Shown: positions 37,905-47,180 of the stretch, in pieces
Layout of the letters: each line of letters begins with the position of its first letter
Numbering within the stretch: the stretch's first letter is position 1
Assembly: GCF_032999765.1 (NCBI RefSeq)
Contig: NZ_CP136051.1
Coordinates: 1-64,000, forward strand
Length of the DNA stretch: 64,000 nucleotides
DNA from: Imperialibacter roseus
Lineage (GTDB): Bacteria > Bacteroidota > Bacteroidia > Cytophagales > Cyclobacteriaceae
Direction: 5' to 3'
Position numbers and translations under genes: made by a program
Notes under the pieces: generated by a model
What the model was told of the DNA's origin: nothing
Database searches by the model: none
What the model saw: only the letters and a program-made list of their open reading frames with translations

Positions 37905-38480
37905 TCAGTAAATAATCACCGTCATCTTCTTCGGCCCGTGGGCTCCTATCACCAGCGACTGCTCGATATCAGCCGTTTTAGAAGGGCCAGCGATGAAGAC
38001 GCCAAAGCCAGGAATTTCTTCAATTTTTTTGTAGGCCTGGTGCATATTGCCTACCAACGTTTTGCGGTCGATTACCACAATTAAATGCACCACAATAAAT
38101 GGCAAGGCTCTTATCCCTGCCAGTTCTTCCGGCACCCAAATGGCTCCGTTTTCTGCTGTGCCGAATGCTCCGGCAATGATGCCAGCGTCTACGTGTCGCA
38201 AGTCCGAGGGCTTTTTGACTGTGGCTAAATCTATTCCAGCAGAGTAAATGTCAGGCAGTGTGGTAACCACCTGTTGGTAGGTCTTGGTCTGTGCATCAAC
38301 TGCGGCTTTGACCTCTTCTTCACTGCTACATGAAATAACAGTTACGTGGTTGGCTTCCAGTGAAGAGGTAAAAGTAGCCTCAAGGTCTTTACTGATCTCA
38401 AATGCTGGAATTTCAGGCAGTGGCTTTGGCTCAAGTTCCAGCTTGCGGATGTTGCTCAATATCTTTTCTCTGCTGCTCAT
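37905..38480 (-). CDS. lutC: Lactate utilization protein C (LUD domain)
   Basis: A 191-residue LUD-domain protein, third subunit of the LutABC L-lactate-oxidising complex. Features are the N-terminal MSSREKILSNIRKLEL, a strand with SAGIDLATVKKPSDL, the family segment DAGIIAGAFGTAENGAIWV and the C-terminal FIAGPSKTADIEQSLVIGAHGPKKMTVII. The start at 38480 is chosen because it overlaps the lutB stop by ATGA and matches the usual N-terminus; an in-frame start 75 bases earlier would run deep into lutB. It is the last gene of the rhamnose/lactate operon. Confidence 0.92.
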   Translation of the reverse strand: MSSREKILSNIRKLELEPKPLPEIPAFEISKDLEATFTSSLEANHVTVISCSSEEEVKAAVDAQTKTYQQVVTTLPDIYSAGIDLATVKKPSDLRHVDAGIIAGAFGTAENGAIWVPEELAGIRALPFIVVHLIVVIDRKTLVGNMHQAYKKIEEIPGFGVFIAGPSKTADIEQSLVIGAHGPKKMTVIIY

Positions 38481-39841
38481 GATTTCCGGTTTTTGGCGTA
38501 CCACTCTTTGAAGCTGGCCTTGGGTGGTGCCGGCAAATCTCGCTGCTTGCCCCACGCATTGAGCGGGTTGTTGATTAGAGACTTTGGCAGTAGCGCCAGC
38601 GACTTCCTGGCCAGCCTTCCCATCATGTTGTAGAGCGATGGCGAAGAGAGCACTTTGGCAGCGAATGTCATCGAAATTCTTTTCCCGGCTCCGTCCAGTT
38701 TTTCATCGGCAACGACTTGGCGCCACTCATAGAGCTGCTCATGGATATTGATCTTCACTGGGCACACGTCGCTGCAGGAGCCACATAGAGTAGACGCAAA
38801 GGGCAACGATTGGTGCTTCTTTAAATCCACTCCCGGCGATAAGATGGAGCCGATAGGGCCGGGCACTGTTGCGTCGTAACTGTAGCCACCACTGCGGCGG
38901 TAGATCGGGCAGGTATTCATGCAGGCGCCGCAGCGTATGCACTTCAAGCTGTTGCGGAACTTCTCCCTGCTGAGCTGCTCCGTGCGGCCATTGTCTACCA
39001 GAATGATGTGCATTTCCTGGCCTGGTCGTGGCCGGTGGAAGTGGCTGGTGTAGTTGGTGATGGGTTGGCCCGTAGCGCTGCGTGCCAGCAGTCGGGTATA
39101 AACTCCGAGATGCTCCAGCTTCGGAATCAGCTTTTCGATGCCCATGCAGGCAATGTGAACAGGTGCCAGGTGCACGCCCATGTCGGCATTGCCTTCGTTG
39201 GTGCACACGACAAAACCGCCGGTTTCTGCAATGCCGAAATTCACCCCTGTCAGGGCAACATCGGCCTCCATGAACTTATTGCGGAGGTGCTGCCGGGCGG
39301 CTTCCGTCAGGTATTGTGGATCGTTGTTACCTTTTTCTGTCTGTAGGTGCTCGTGGAATATTTCGGAGATGTCTTCTTTTTTTAAGTGGATGGCAGGCAT
39401 CACGATATGGCTGGGAGGCTGCCGCACAAACTGGATGATGCGCTCCCCAAGGTCGGTGTCGACCACCTCAAACCCATGCGCTTCCAGGTGCTCGTTGAGG
39501 TGACACTCTTCTGTGAGTATCGATTTGCTTTTTACCAGCTTTTGGGCTTTGTGTTTTTGAAGAATGGAGGTGACAATTTCGTTGTGCTCCTTGGCATCGG
39601 CAGCCCAATGCACGTTGATGCCATTGGCTACGGCATTTTCCTCGAACTCCTCCAGGTAGCTGGCGAGGTTGGAAAGTACGCTGTCTTTGATGCCGGACGC
39701 AAGTTCCCGTAGCTGCTCCCATTCCGGTATCTGCTTGCTCGATACATCACGCTTGCTCCGCACCCACCAAAGCGTTTCGTTGTGCCAATCGACTTTTTTA
39801 TTGTCTTTGAGGAAAGTTTCGGTGTTGCTACTATGGCTCAT
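38477..39841 (-). CDS. lutB: Lactate utilization iron-sulfur protein B
   Basis: A 454-residue protein with an N-terminal LUD domain (about 60-290, including ALTGVNFGIAETGGFVVCTNEGN) and two 4Fe-4S motifs, CIRCGACMNTCP at about residue 300 and CGSCSDVCP at about 352. A C-terminal DUF3390-like tail follows. LutB passes electrons from L-lactate within the cytoplasmic LutABC complex. Both ends overlap neighbours by ATGA (lutA upstream, lutC downstream), so the three subunits should be made together. Confidence 0.94.
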   Translation of the reverse strand: MSHSSNTETFLKDNKKVDWHNETLWWVRSKRDVSSKQIPEWEQLRELASGIKDSVLSNLASYLEEFEENAVANGINVHWAADAKEHNEIVTSILQKHKAQKLVKSKSILTEECHLNEHLEAHGFEVVDTDLGERIIQFVRQPPSHIVMPAIHLKKEDISEIFHEHLQTEKGNNDPQYLTEAARQHLRNKFMEADVALTGVNFGIAETGGFVVCTNEGNADMGVHLAPVHIACMGIEKLIPKLEHLGVYTRLLARSATGQPITNYTSHFHRPRPGQEMHIILVDNGRTEQLSREKFRNSLKCIRCGACMNTCPIYRRSGGYSYDATVPGPIGSILSPGVDLKKHQSLPFASTLCGSCSDVCPVKINIHEQLYEWRQVVADEKLDGAGKRISMTFAAKVLSSPSLYNMMGRLARKSLALLPKSLINNPLNAWGKQRDLPAPPKASFKEWYAKNRKS

Positions 39842-40578
39842 GCTGATACTCCGTTTAAGATCTCCGCCACGTGCATCACCTTCACCCTCATCTTGTTTCT
39901 ACTGATGATGCCTTCCAGATGCATCAGGCACGACATGTCGTTACCCACAATGAACTCAGCTTCGTGGCTCGTATGGTCTTTAATTCTGTCGTTACCCATT
40001 TTCACAGACAGCGCTTCTTCCCCAACGGCGAACGTACCACCGAAGCCGCAGCATTCTCCTGGCATATTCAGGTCGACCATCTCAAGCCCTTTCACTTTTT
40101 GAAGGAGGGTAGCTGTTTTATTAAATGGCGGAATATTCAGCTCCGGAGCCGCCGCAATTCTTAAGCCTCTCAGCCCATGGCATGAGGCATGAAGGCCCAC
40201 TTTGTGTGGAAATGCAGCTTCAAGTTTATCAACTTTCAGAATGTCGTGAAGGAATTCTACCAATTCATACACATTGTTTCTAATTAGCCCAGCTTCGTTT
40301 TCTCTGCTAGTGGAATGCAGATGATCTTTTATGTGGAGCGTGCAGCTACCCGAGGGGCAAACGACGTAATCGTATCCTGCAAAGTTATCGATGAAGAGCT
40401 CGTCAATCTTTTCATTTTTTGACTCATAGCCTGAGTTCGCCATCGGCTGGCCACAGCAGGTTTGGTTCCTTGGGTAATCCACCTCGCAGCCCAGTTTTTC
40501 CAGTAGCTCCAAAGTGGCAATGCCAACCTGAGGGTAGAATTGGTCGACGTAACAGGGAATGAAGAGGGCAACTTTCAT
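39838..40578 (-). CDS. lutA: Lactate utilization protein A (CCG-domain Fe-S oxidoreductase)
   Basis: A 246-residue protein with two cysteine-rich CCG domains: CYVDQF at residue 9 and NQTCCGQPM near 40, then HASCHGLRGLR near 125 and GECCGFGGTFAVG near 174. Such domains bind an unusual iron-sulfur cluster and resemble those of heterodisulfide reductase and GlcF/GlpC. It begins the lutABC triplet and starts three bases after the sugar kinase stop, tying lactate oxidation to rhamnose breakdown. Confidence 0.93.
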   Translation of the reverse strand: MKVALFIPCYVDQFYPQVGIATLELLEKLGCEVDYPRNQTCCGQPMANSGYESKNEKIDELFIDNFAGYDYVVCPSGSCTLHIKDHLHSTSRENEAGLIRNNVYELVEFLHDILKVDKLEAAFPHKVGLHASCHGLRGLRIAAAPELNIPPFNKTATLLQKVKGLEMVDLNMPGECCGFGGTFAVGEEALSVKMGNDRIKDHTSHEAEFIVGNDMSCLMHLEGIISRNKMRVKVMHVAEILNGVSA

Positions 40579-40581
40579 GGA

Positions 40582-41964
40582 CTAGCTCGAGGGAGAATGC
40601 TTTTTAACGTTATAGTTCTTACTAAGAAATTCCTTGGTGATCGTTCGGTAATTTACCAACAAAGCAGCACCCAGTGCAGTGCCGAGAGCAAAAGAAGTAG
40701 AGTAAATTTTATAAGTGGGCAATTTGTCGGCCAGCATCTTTACAAACACTTCGTTGGAACTAAAGCCCCCATCAATAAATATTCTTTTGATATCGGTGTC
40801 TCCAATGGCCAGTTTGAGAGAAGCAATTTGCAAATCTGTCAATTCGTCCATCAGATGGAAATAAGCATCTTCGTAGCTCTCAAAAATTGAAAGATCTTGT
40901 TTGGGGTTGTTTACAAACCCAAATCGTTCGGGATGCAGCACACTGTGATCAAACAAAAGCTCTTTGTCTGTTTTTTTCTTTGTCTTGAAATCTTTCTTCC
41001 AGGCAACAGTCTTATAAGTTTGATAGTCAATGTCGAAAAATTCGCTCAAGAGCTTTGCCTGGTTGCTGAGGTGTTTCCCTAAAAATAATCGAGACGCTTT
41101 GATGGAGATGCCCTTGGCTGAGAGGAAATTCAAACAATCAGCCTTTAACTCCTCAGCGGTCAACACCTTGTCGTTGAAAATATTCATGCAAATGCTCCAC
41201 GTGCCCGTTGATATGAGCACGAATGGGTCATCATTGGCCTGGATATAGGGAACCAATGCGGAGGAACTGTCGTGAACACCGATTCCCACATTGACAGAGT
41301 TTCCATTTATGTCGACATGGGTTGTTTTGGTTGATTCTTCAAGAGGGGTAAGGTAGCGCACCAGATCCTCTTTTTCCAGCCAGTCGGCATACTTGTTTTG
41401 GCCGAAATCCCAAAGCCCGGTATGACAGCCCAGACTTGTAAAGTCTGTTGAGAGATTTCCTGTAAACAGATAGCTGAGGTATTGTGGAAAATGAAGACTC
41501 TTGTGGAGCCTTTTGAATGCATTGGGCCTTTTGTATTTAAGAAAATACAGTTGCAAGCCAGAATTAAGCATTCCCATCGATGGGCTGGCGGTAGACACTG
41601 AAAACATTTCTTCGGGGCCGTATTTCGAAAAGAAGTCATTGAGCAACTCTTCAGGGAAAGGCTTCAGGTAGTTGATAAAAGGGGTGACTAACTCTCCTTT
41701 CTCGTCCAGATGAACCATCGAAGCGCCGTAGGTGGAGAAGTTGACCGCCTTGACCTCGTAGTCAGGGTTATTAAATACCCTGTCAGCGCTATCTTTTATC
41801 CATTTAACGAGTGACGGGAGGTCTTCCGAGAGAAATCCATCTTCATCAGGAATTTCCTCAAAGCGAATATACTCATGCTTAATTTCGGAGAGATCCTCGT
41901 CAAAAAGAAATAATTTCTTGTTCGTTTTCCCAATGTCAAATATCAGCGTGACTGGCTTTCCCAT
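40582..41964 (-). CDS. rhaB: FGGY-family rhamnulokinase
   Basis: A 460-residue ASKHA-fold sugar kinase. The N-terminal phosphate motif is VTLIFDIGKTNKKLFLFD; ATP-site segments include STGTWSICMNIF and the C-terminal FIDGGFSSNEVFVKML. The position directly between L-rhamnose isomerase and lutA, with one- and three-base gaps, points to L-rhamnulose as the substrate; the FGGY family alone would not decide that. The ATG at 41964 is chosen over one 18 bases upstream that would overlap the rhaI stop, because similarity begins at MGKPVTLIFDIG. Confidence 0.86.
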   Translation of the reverse strand: MGKPVTLIFDIGKTNKKLFLFDEDLSEIKHEYIRFEEIPDEDGFLSEDLPSLVKWIKDSADRVFNNPDYEVKAVNFSTYGASMVHLDEKGELVTPFINYLKPFPEELLNDFFSKYGPEEMFSVSTASPSMGMLNSGLQLYFLKYKRPNAFKRLHKSLHFPQYLSYLFTGNLSTDFTSLGCHTGLWDFGQNKYADWLEKEDLVRYLTPLEESTKTTHVDINGNSVNVGIGVHDSSSALVPYIQANDDPFVLISTGTWSICMNIFNDKVLTAEELKADCLNFLSAKGISIKASRLFLGKHLSNQAKLLSEFFDIDYQTYKTVAWKKDFKTKKKTDKELLFDHSVLHPERFGFVNNPKQDLSIFESYEDAYFHLMDELTDLQIASLKLAIGDTDIKRIFIDGGFSSNEVFVKMLADKLPTYKIYSTSFALGTALGAALLVNYRTITKEFLSKNYNVKKHSPSS

Positions 41965-41965
41965 A

Positions 41966-43240
41966 TCAGAGTCCGGTAGCAACAGTTTTCAATCCCCGTT
42001 TGGCAATGAGTTCTTTTCTTATCTGATTTTCTCGAAATGTGCGAAGTGGATCATAGGCACCACCCATGCGCATGCGGGATTCTGCCACCAGGGCTCTTAC
42101 GTCAGTGCGGAAGGCATTTTGCAGTACTTCTTGCGCTGCCGACACGTCGTTGGTGGCTTGGGCCTTTTTCAACGCCGCTCTGTCAACAATGAGGGCCTGG
42201 GCGTACGCAATTTTGATCGCTTCAATAGCCTGAATCAAATCCTCGATTGGATCCTTCAGGTTGTGGCTGGCGTCGATCATCCAGGAAAGTTCGGGGTTCT
42301 TTGTGTTCTGCATACCGTCTACCAGTTCGTTGAAGATAAGAAAGAATTGGTAAGGTTTGATGCTGGCCACGGTTAAATCGTCGTCTCCGTATTTAGAGTC
42401 GTTGAAATGGAAGCCACCAAGTTTTTTCTGCATCATGAGAATGGCTACAATCTGCTCGATATTGGTATTGGGCAGATGGTGGCCGAGGTCGACAAGGCTC
42501 AAAGCTTTTTCGCCTAAGGAGCTCGCCAGCAAATGCGAGGTGCCCCAGTCGGGTATCACCATTGAATAAAAATAGGGCTCGTAAGGCTTATATTCCACCA
42601 GCACTTTCCAGTCGGCGGGAAGGTGGTCATATATTTGTTGCAGAGAATCCTGCGTGCGTTGCAGTGCTTCTCTGAAATTCAGTTGGCCCGGAAACGACGA
42701 GCCGTCTGCCAACCAAACCGTGAGTGCTTTGGAACCCAGCGCCACGCCGTGATCAATCACCTCTTTGTTGTGGGCGATGGCTTCATCCCTTACGTGCTTG
42801 TCGACATGACACAGCGAACCAAATTTGTACGACACTTTGGCGTCAGGCTGATCCTGAAAGGTGTTTGAGTTGACAGCGTCAAAAAGCAGCCCGTGAGAGG
42901 AGGCTAGTTCTTTGATGGCCTTGGCATCTTTTGGAATGTCCCAGGGAATGTGCAGGCTGATGGCGTTGCTGGAAGCATTAAGCATATGCAGTAACCCGAC
43001 ATCTTCGATCTTTTCTTCCAGAGAGCGAGGCTCTCCACCTTCCGGGAAGCGTGCGAAACGGGTGCCTCCCGTGCCAAGTGCCCAGCTGGGGATGGCGATT
43101 TGGAAGGTGTCGAGTTTTTTTAGTATCGATTCTACGTCGATGCCCTGGTCGGTGAGGGTGTCGGCGACGGGGGTGAAGCGCTTTTGGTGAAGCGCTTTTT
43201 TGGCCGTGTTATTTTCGAGGATATTGTTTTTTGTGATCAT
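41966..43240 (-). CDS. rhaI: L-rhamnose isomerase (TIM-barrel, RhaI type)
   Basis: A 424-residue xylose-isomerase-like TIM-barrel enzyme that converts L-rhamnose to L-rhamnulose using two divalent metal ions. Metal and substrate segments are LVDLGHHLPNTNIEQ and GGFHFNDSKYGDDDL (about 276-290), plus WMIDASHNLKDPIEDLI. It is of the Pseudomonas/Gram-positive RhaI subtype rather than the E. coli RhaA type. ATG 43240 is taken as start; one at 43258 is also possible. It lies between the aldolase/dehydrogenase gene and the kinase gene. Confidence 0.9.
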   Translation of the reverse strand: MITKNNILENNTAKKALHQKRFTPVADTLTDQGIDVESILKKLDTFQIAIPSWALGTGGTRFARFPEGGEPRSLEEKIEDVGLLHMLNASSNAISLHIPWDIPKDAKAIKELASSHGLLFDAVNSNTFQDQPDAKVSYKFGSLCHVDKHVRDEAIAHNKEVIDHGVALGSKALTVWLADGSSFPGQLNFREALQRTQDSLQQIYDHLPADWKVLVEYKPYEPYFYSMVIPDWGTSHLLASSLGEKALSLVDLGHHLPNTNIEQIVAILMMQKKLGGFHFNDSKYGDDDLTVASIKPYQFFLIFNELVDGMQNTKNPELSWMIDASHNLKDPIEDLIQAIEAIKIAYAQALIVDRAALKKAQATNDVSAAQEVLQNAFRTDVRALVAESRMRMGGAYDPLRTFRENQIRKELIAKRGLKTVATGL

Positions 43241-43305
43241 GGGGTACCAATATGTCATCCCTACGGGATTGGTTGGAAAGGCCTAATTCGAAATGTCGAT
43301 TTGCT

Positions 43306-43338
43306 AACCCTCCAAGAGGTTACAACCCTTGGAGGGTT
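43306..43338. repeat. Perfect intercistronic hairpin between rhaEW and rhaI
   Basis: AACCCTCCAAG (43306-43316) and CTTGGAGGGTT (43328-43338) form an 11-bp perfect stem with an 11-base loop. No T tract follows on the minus strand, so it is not a standard terminator. It may stabilise or process the operon mRNA, or be a dispersed repeat. Confidence 0.75.
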
Positions 43339-43345
43339 TTACTTT

Positions 43346-45454
43346 TTATCTGACGAAAGCAGCAGCCACGCCGCCGTCGACGTTCAATATATTGCCGGTA
43401 CTCTTGCTAAGCAAGCCGCCGGTAAATGCGAAGACTGCATTGGCAATGTCTACCGTGCCGATGATCTCATTCAGCAAAGTACGCTTAGCGTAGAAAGCAG
43501 GCAATTCTTCTACCGTTACGCCGTAGGCCTTCGCACGGCCTTCAGCCCATTTGCCTTCCCATATTTTGCTGCCTTCAATTACAGCGTCCGGGTTCACAAC
43601 GTTTACCCTGATTTTCTCAGGCCCAAGCTCTGCTGCCAGTAGCCTGCTCATGTGTGCCTGTGCAGCTTTGGCGGAGCCATACACCACGTTGTTTGGCCCG
43701 GAAACCAGTGCGTTCTTGCTGACAATATTCACGATGTCGCCGCCTAGCCCTTGTGCACGCAGAATGTCGACACCCGCTTGAGACACCAAAAACTGTCCCT
43801 TGGTAAGCACGTCCATCAGCAGGTCATAGTCTTGCTCCGATGTATCAGTTATTGACTTGCTGATCGCCAATCCAGCTGAGTTCACAATAACATCAACGCC
43901 TCCAAATTCCAGGCACGCTTTTTTGAACGCCACTTTGATACTTTCTGGATTTGTGACGTCCATTTTTGCGTAGGTCGACACGTCCCTTTTGTAAGTTTTA
44001 TTGGCTGCGGCGGCCCTGTCTTCGTCGATATCAGTGATGACCACACAGGCGCCTTCGGCGGCCAACTTGTCAGCAATGGCTTTTCCAATACCGCCAGCAC
44101 TTCCGGTAATGAGCGCCACTTTGCGGGACATGGGCTGCTCTTTAGGCATGCGTTGCAGTTTGGCTTCTTCCAATAGCCAGTACTCGATATCAAAAGCCTC
44201 CTGCAAAGGCAGGGCTACGTACTCAGAAATGGCTTCGGCCCCACGCATCACGTTGATAGCGTTGATATAAAATTCCGATGCCACCCTTGTTGTCTGCTTG
44301 TTTTTCGCAAAAGAGAACATGCCCACGCCAGGCCAGATAATAACGACCGGGTTTGGATCACGCATGGCCGGGCTATTGCTGCGCTTGTGTTCATTGTAAT
44401 ATTTCGCATACATCTCTCTGTACGCCTGGAAATAGGGTTCCAATTGCTTTTTGATGGCCGCTTTGTCACTCAGGTCTGCGTCTTTTGGTAAGTCGAGCAC
44501 CAACGGCCTGATTTTGGTTCTCAGGAAGTGGTCGGGACAGCTGGTGCCGAGAGGAGCCAGGCGCTCAAGGTCTTTGCTATTGGCAAACTGCAGCACCTTT
44601 TCATCATCAGTGAAGTGGCCAACCATGCGATCATAGCTTGACGCAAGGCCCCTTAACACCGGGGCTAGTTGCGCTGCCTGGTCTTTTCTCTTTTCAGGAG
44701 AAAGGGACTCCAGTATTTGCCCACCAAAAACCGGCCTTGTCTTGCCGTAGTTCTGCTCCAGGTACTCGCTCGCCATGTCAATTACCTCAAGGCTATTGAT
44801 ATAGCAGTCATAGGCTGTGTCGCCCCAGGTGAACAGCCCGTGGCCGCCCAACATAATGCCTCTTATGCCAGGGTTGTCTGCCAGCGATTGCTTCAACTGC
44901 AGACCCAGGTCGAAACCGGGTCGCTGCCATGGCACCCACGAAATCTGCCCTTTGAAAAGGTCTTTGGTTATTTGTTCACCGTCCTTAGATGCTGCAATAG
45001 CAATGGCTGCATCGGGGTGCAGGTGATCTATATGTTTGAAAGGCAGGAAGCCGTGCAGTGGCGTGTCGATGGAAGGTGCTTTGGAGTCGAGGTCGTAGAT
45101 ACAGTGGTTAAAAAGTGCCACCATCTCGTCTTCGAACTCAAGGCCGCGGTACACATTTTCCAGTGACCTGAGCTTGTCGTTGTAAAGCCCGGCCAATCCA
45201 CTGCGTGTAAGCGTGCCTATGTCTCCGCCGGATCCTTTGATCCACATCACTTCTACTTCTTTACCTGTTAGCGGATCCTTCTCCATGGTTTTGCAGCTGG
45301 TGTTGCCGCCGCCGTAGTTGGTGATGCGCAGATCGGCACCGAGAATGTTGGAGCGATAGAGGAGGAGGGCAACTTCATCTCCTTTTAGCTGGGCTGCTTT
45401 TGCGTCGTCCCATAGGTAGTTAACGTGCTTGAATGTTTTTGTGGGTGCACTCAT
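43346..45454 (-). CDS. rhaEW: Bifunctional rhamnulose-1-phosphate aldolase / short-chain dehydrogenase
   Basis: A 702-residue fusion. The N-terminal half (about 1-430) is a class II aldolase/adducin-type domain with NYGGGNTSCKT and GGHGLFTWG (His near 203), expected to split L-rhamnulose 1-phosphate into DHAP and L-lactaldehyde. The C-terminal half is an SDR with the NAD motif GSAGGIGKA (about 448), NSAGLA and the catalytic YGSAKAA (about 590), expected to oxidise lactaldehyde to lactate. The start at 45454 (MSAPTKTFKHVNYLWDD) is chosen over an upstream ATG that adds 54 unrelated residues. It is the first gene of the operon and faces the GntR regulator across a 242-base divergent region. Confidence 0.93.
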   Translation of the reverse strand: MSAPTKTFKHVNYLWDDAKAAQLKGDEVALLLYRSNILGADLRITNYGGGNTSCKTMEKDPLTGKEVEVMWIKGSGGDIGTLTRSGLAGLYNDKLRSLENVYRGLEFEDEMVALFNHCIYDLDSKAPSIDTPLHGFLPFKHIDHLHPDAAIAIAASKDGEQITKDLFKGQISWVPWQRPGFDLGLQLKQSLADNPGIRGIMLGGHGLFTWGDTAYDCYINSLEVIDMASEYLEQNYGKTRPVFGGQILESLSPEKRKDQAAQLAPVLRGLASSYDRMVGHFTDDEKVLQFANSKDLERLAPLGTSCPDHFLRTKIRPLVLDLPKDADLSDKAAIKKQLEPYFQAYREMYAKYYNEHKRSNSPAMRDPNPVVIIWPGVGMFSFAKNKQTTRVASEFYINAINVMRGAEAISEYVALPLQEAFDIEYWLLEEAKLQRMPKEQPMSRKVALITGSAGGIGKAIADKLAAEGACVVITDIDEDRAAAANKTYKRDVSTYAKMDVTNPESIKVAFKKACLEFGGVDVIVNSAGLAISKSITDTSEQDYDLLMDVLTKGQFLVSQAGVDILRAQGLGGDIVNIVSKNALVSGPNNVVYGSAKAAQAHMSRLLAAELGPEKIRVNVVNPDAVIEGSKIWEGKWAEGRAKAYGVTVEELPAFYAKRTLLNEIIGTVDIANAVFAFTGGLLSKSTGNILNVDGGVAAAFVR

Positions 45455-45613
45455 TGTATTTCGAATTGTGTGATTTGATACAAACAAATTAAGTAATGTC
45501 GGTTTCAGTTTGCCGTAAGCGCTGTCGTGAAGAAAATGCTTCGACAGGCGCAGCATGACATCCGTTTTGGGACATTGTACATCAAAAGTCAACATCTGTG
45601 GCTGTATCACTGT

Positions 45614-45631
45614 CATGCACTATACTGCATG
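45614..45631. promoter_or_regulatory. Candidate operator palindrome in the rhaEW-gntR divergent region
   Basis: CATGCACTATACTGCATG is an 18-base near-perfect palindrome (16 of 18 positions symmetric). It lies 20 bases before the -7-like box of the regulator gene. An 11-base core with one change (GCACTATGCTG) recurs at 50934-50944 between the rhamnosidase and the next gene. Confidence 0.55.
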
Positions 45632-45651
45632 GGTGGTTTTTTTGTGTTTAA

Positions 45652-45659
45652 TATATTTG
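45652..45659 (+). promoter_or_regulatory. Candidate -7 element for the GntR regulator
   Basis: TATATTTG matches the Bacteroidota TAnnTTTG box exactly. A good -33 TTG at the right spacing was not found; the palindrome 45614-45631 occupies that place, which would fit repression or activator dependence. Confidence 0.45.
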
Positions 45660-45696
45660 TAACATTGATTGTTGGTGAATAAACCCTAATAGTGCG

Positions 45697-46728
45697 TTGG
45701 AAGAGCTATTGCTGGATATCAGAGAGAAGTCGAGTGTGCCTAAGTACAAGCAGATTGTAGGCAGCGTTATTTCCAGTATTGAAGCTGGCAAAATCAAGTA
45801 TGGACAGAAGCTGCCATCCATCAATCAGGTGAGCTACGATTACCTTCTTGCCCGGGATACAGTGGAGAAGGCATACAATGAACTGAAAGAGCTTGGCGTG
45901 ATAGCGGCTGTGAAGGGCAAGGGATACTATATCAGCAACTCGGCACCTAAATCGCAACTCAAGGTGCTCATGCTCTTCAATAAGTTGAGTACTTATAAGA
46001 AGGAGATATACAACTCCATTGCACAGGAGTTGGGGGAAAAGGCGCATATTGATTTTTTTGTTTACCACTGCGATTTCGAACTTTTCGAGAAGATACTTAC
46101 AGAGCACCTCACTGGCTACAGCTATTTTGTGATAATGCCTCATTTTGCCGACCTGAATGTGGAAAAGCTGAATTCTTTGCTATCCAAAATACCCAGGGAG
46201 AAAATAATCATTCTGGATAACCGCATAGAAGGAGTAAATCACTTTAGTGGCTGCGTTTACCAGGACTTCAAAATGGATATTTATAATGCCCTGTCGGAAG
46301 CCCAGGAAAAGCTGAGCCGCTACAAAAAGCTTATTCTTGTGTTTCCCGAAAACGAAACCTATCCCTACACCAGAGATATTGTCACAGGTTTCCGAAGGTT
46401 TTGCGGGTTCAGCAATCTGCCCCACGAAATTATCAGTGAAATAGGTTCGGAACATGTTATTGAAAGAAACACAGCTTATGTGGTCATTGAAGAAAGCGAT
46501 CTTGTCAACCTGATCAAGCTTCAGCGGGCCAATGGGATGGAGCTGGCCAAAGATGTTGGCATTATTTCTTACAATGATACCCCGTTGAAAGAAGTGCTTA
46601 GCGACGGCATTTCTGTGATTACGACTGATTTTCGCAAAATGGGCCAGCTGGCAGCGAAGGCAATGTTAGAGAATAAGCCCATTGAGGTGAAGAACGACTT
46701 TCGGTTTATAGAGAGGAAATCGGTGTGA
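45697..46728 (+). CDS. GntR-family regulator with LacI-like sugar-binding domain
   Basis: A 343-residue transcription factor. The N-terminal winged helix-turn-helix (about 1-75) has YKQIVGSVISSIEAGKIKYG and LPSINQVSYDYLLARDTVEKA; residues from about 85 form a LacI-type periplasmic-binding-like domain (ITTDFRKMGQLAAKAMLENKP near the end). Such regulators usually sense a sugar; the divergent position suggests L-rhamnose or a derivative. The start is TTG at 45697; an in-frame TGA lies 19 bases upstream and no ATG or GTG fits between. Whether it represses or activates is not shown. Confidence 0.88.
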   Translation: MEELLLDIREKSSVPKYKQIVGSVISSIEAGKIKYGQKLPSINQVSYDYLLARDTVEKAYNELKELGVIAAVKGKGYYISNSAPKSQLKVLMLFNKLSTYKKEIYNSIAQELGEKAHIDFFVYHCDFELFEKILTEHLTGYSYFVIMPHFADLNVEKLNSLLSKIPREKIIILDNRIEGVNHFSGCVYQDFKMDIYNALSEAQEKLSRYKKLILVFPENETYPYTRDIVTGFRRFCGFSNLPHEIISEIGSEHVIERNTAYVVIEESDLVNLIKLQRANGMELAKDVGIISYNDTPLKEVLSDGISVITTDFRKMGQLAAKAMLENKPIEVKNDFRFIERKSV

Positions 46729-46788
46729 GGTTGAGGTTAGTTTTTTTTCTATATTAAAGTTTATTCAATTCGGTTTTGACTTCTTAAG

Positions 46789-47004
46789 ATGAAAAATGAA
46801 GATAAGATAATCGAGCTTTTGATGGAGTACATCTCCCGAACCGATAAGATGGAGAAGGAATTTAAAGAGGGAATGGAATCGTTCAATAAAGAAATGGTAT
46901 CACTCCGACGTGATTTTAATCAAACCAACTCACGACAAGAGGAGCTGATGCAGGAGATATTCAAACTCTCCAAAAGAGTAGGTAAATTGGAGGATGAATC
47001 TTAG
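46789..47004 (+). CDS. Small coiled-coil protein
   Basis: A 71-residue charged protein. Residues about 15-68 are strongly heptad-like (KMEKEFKEGMESFNKEMVSL, RQEELMQEIFKLSKRVGKLE), so a coiled coil is likely. No signal peptide. It follows the regulator by 60 bases on the same strand and faces the rhamnosidase end. I do not recognise a family; it could be a spurious reading frame, though its composition is protein-like. Confidence 0.5.
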   Translation: MKNEDKIIELLMEYISRTDKMEKEFKEGMESFNKEMVSLRRDFNQTNSRQEELMQEIFKLSKRVGKLEDES

Positions 47005-47180
47005 CGCATGCACTTGTCAGGGTTTCTGTGCTGGCAGTTCTAAATGATAAACATTATTTCATCAATTTTGGTCTGCTCATCGAGCAAGGCAATTTCTTAT
47101 TTGATTCTGAGTCTTTTTGCCTTGTCTTTTCTATTCAGGTTTGTTAGCAAATAGAGCTTTAGCTAATCGTTGTAAACTAG

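Noticed and set aside
43155-43200. Direct repeat GTGAAGCGCTTTT near the start of rhaI
   Set aside because: It lies in coding sequence (LHQKRFT region) and is explained by the repeated codons; no intergenic role.
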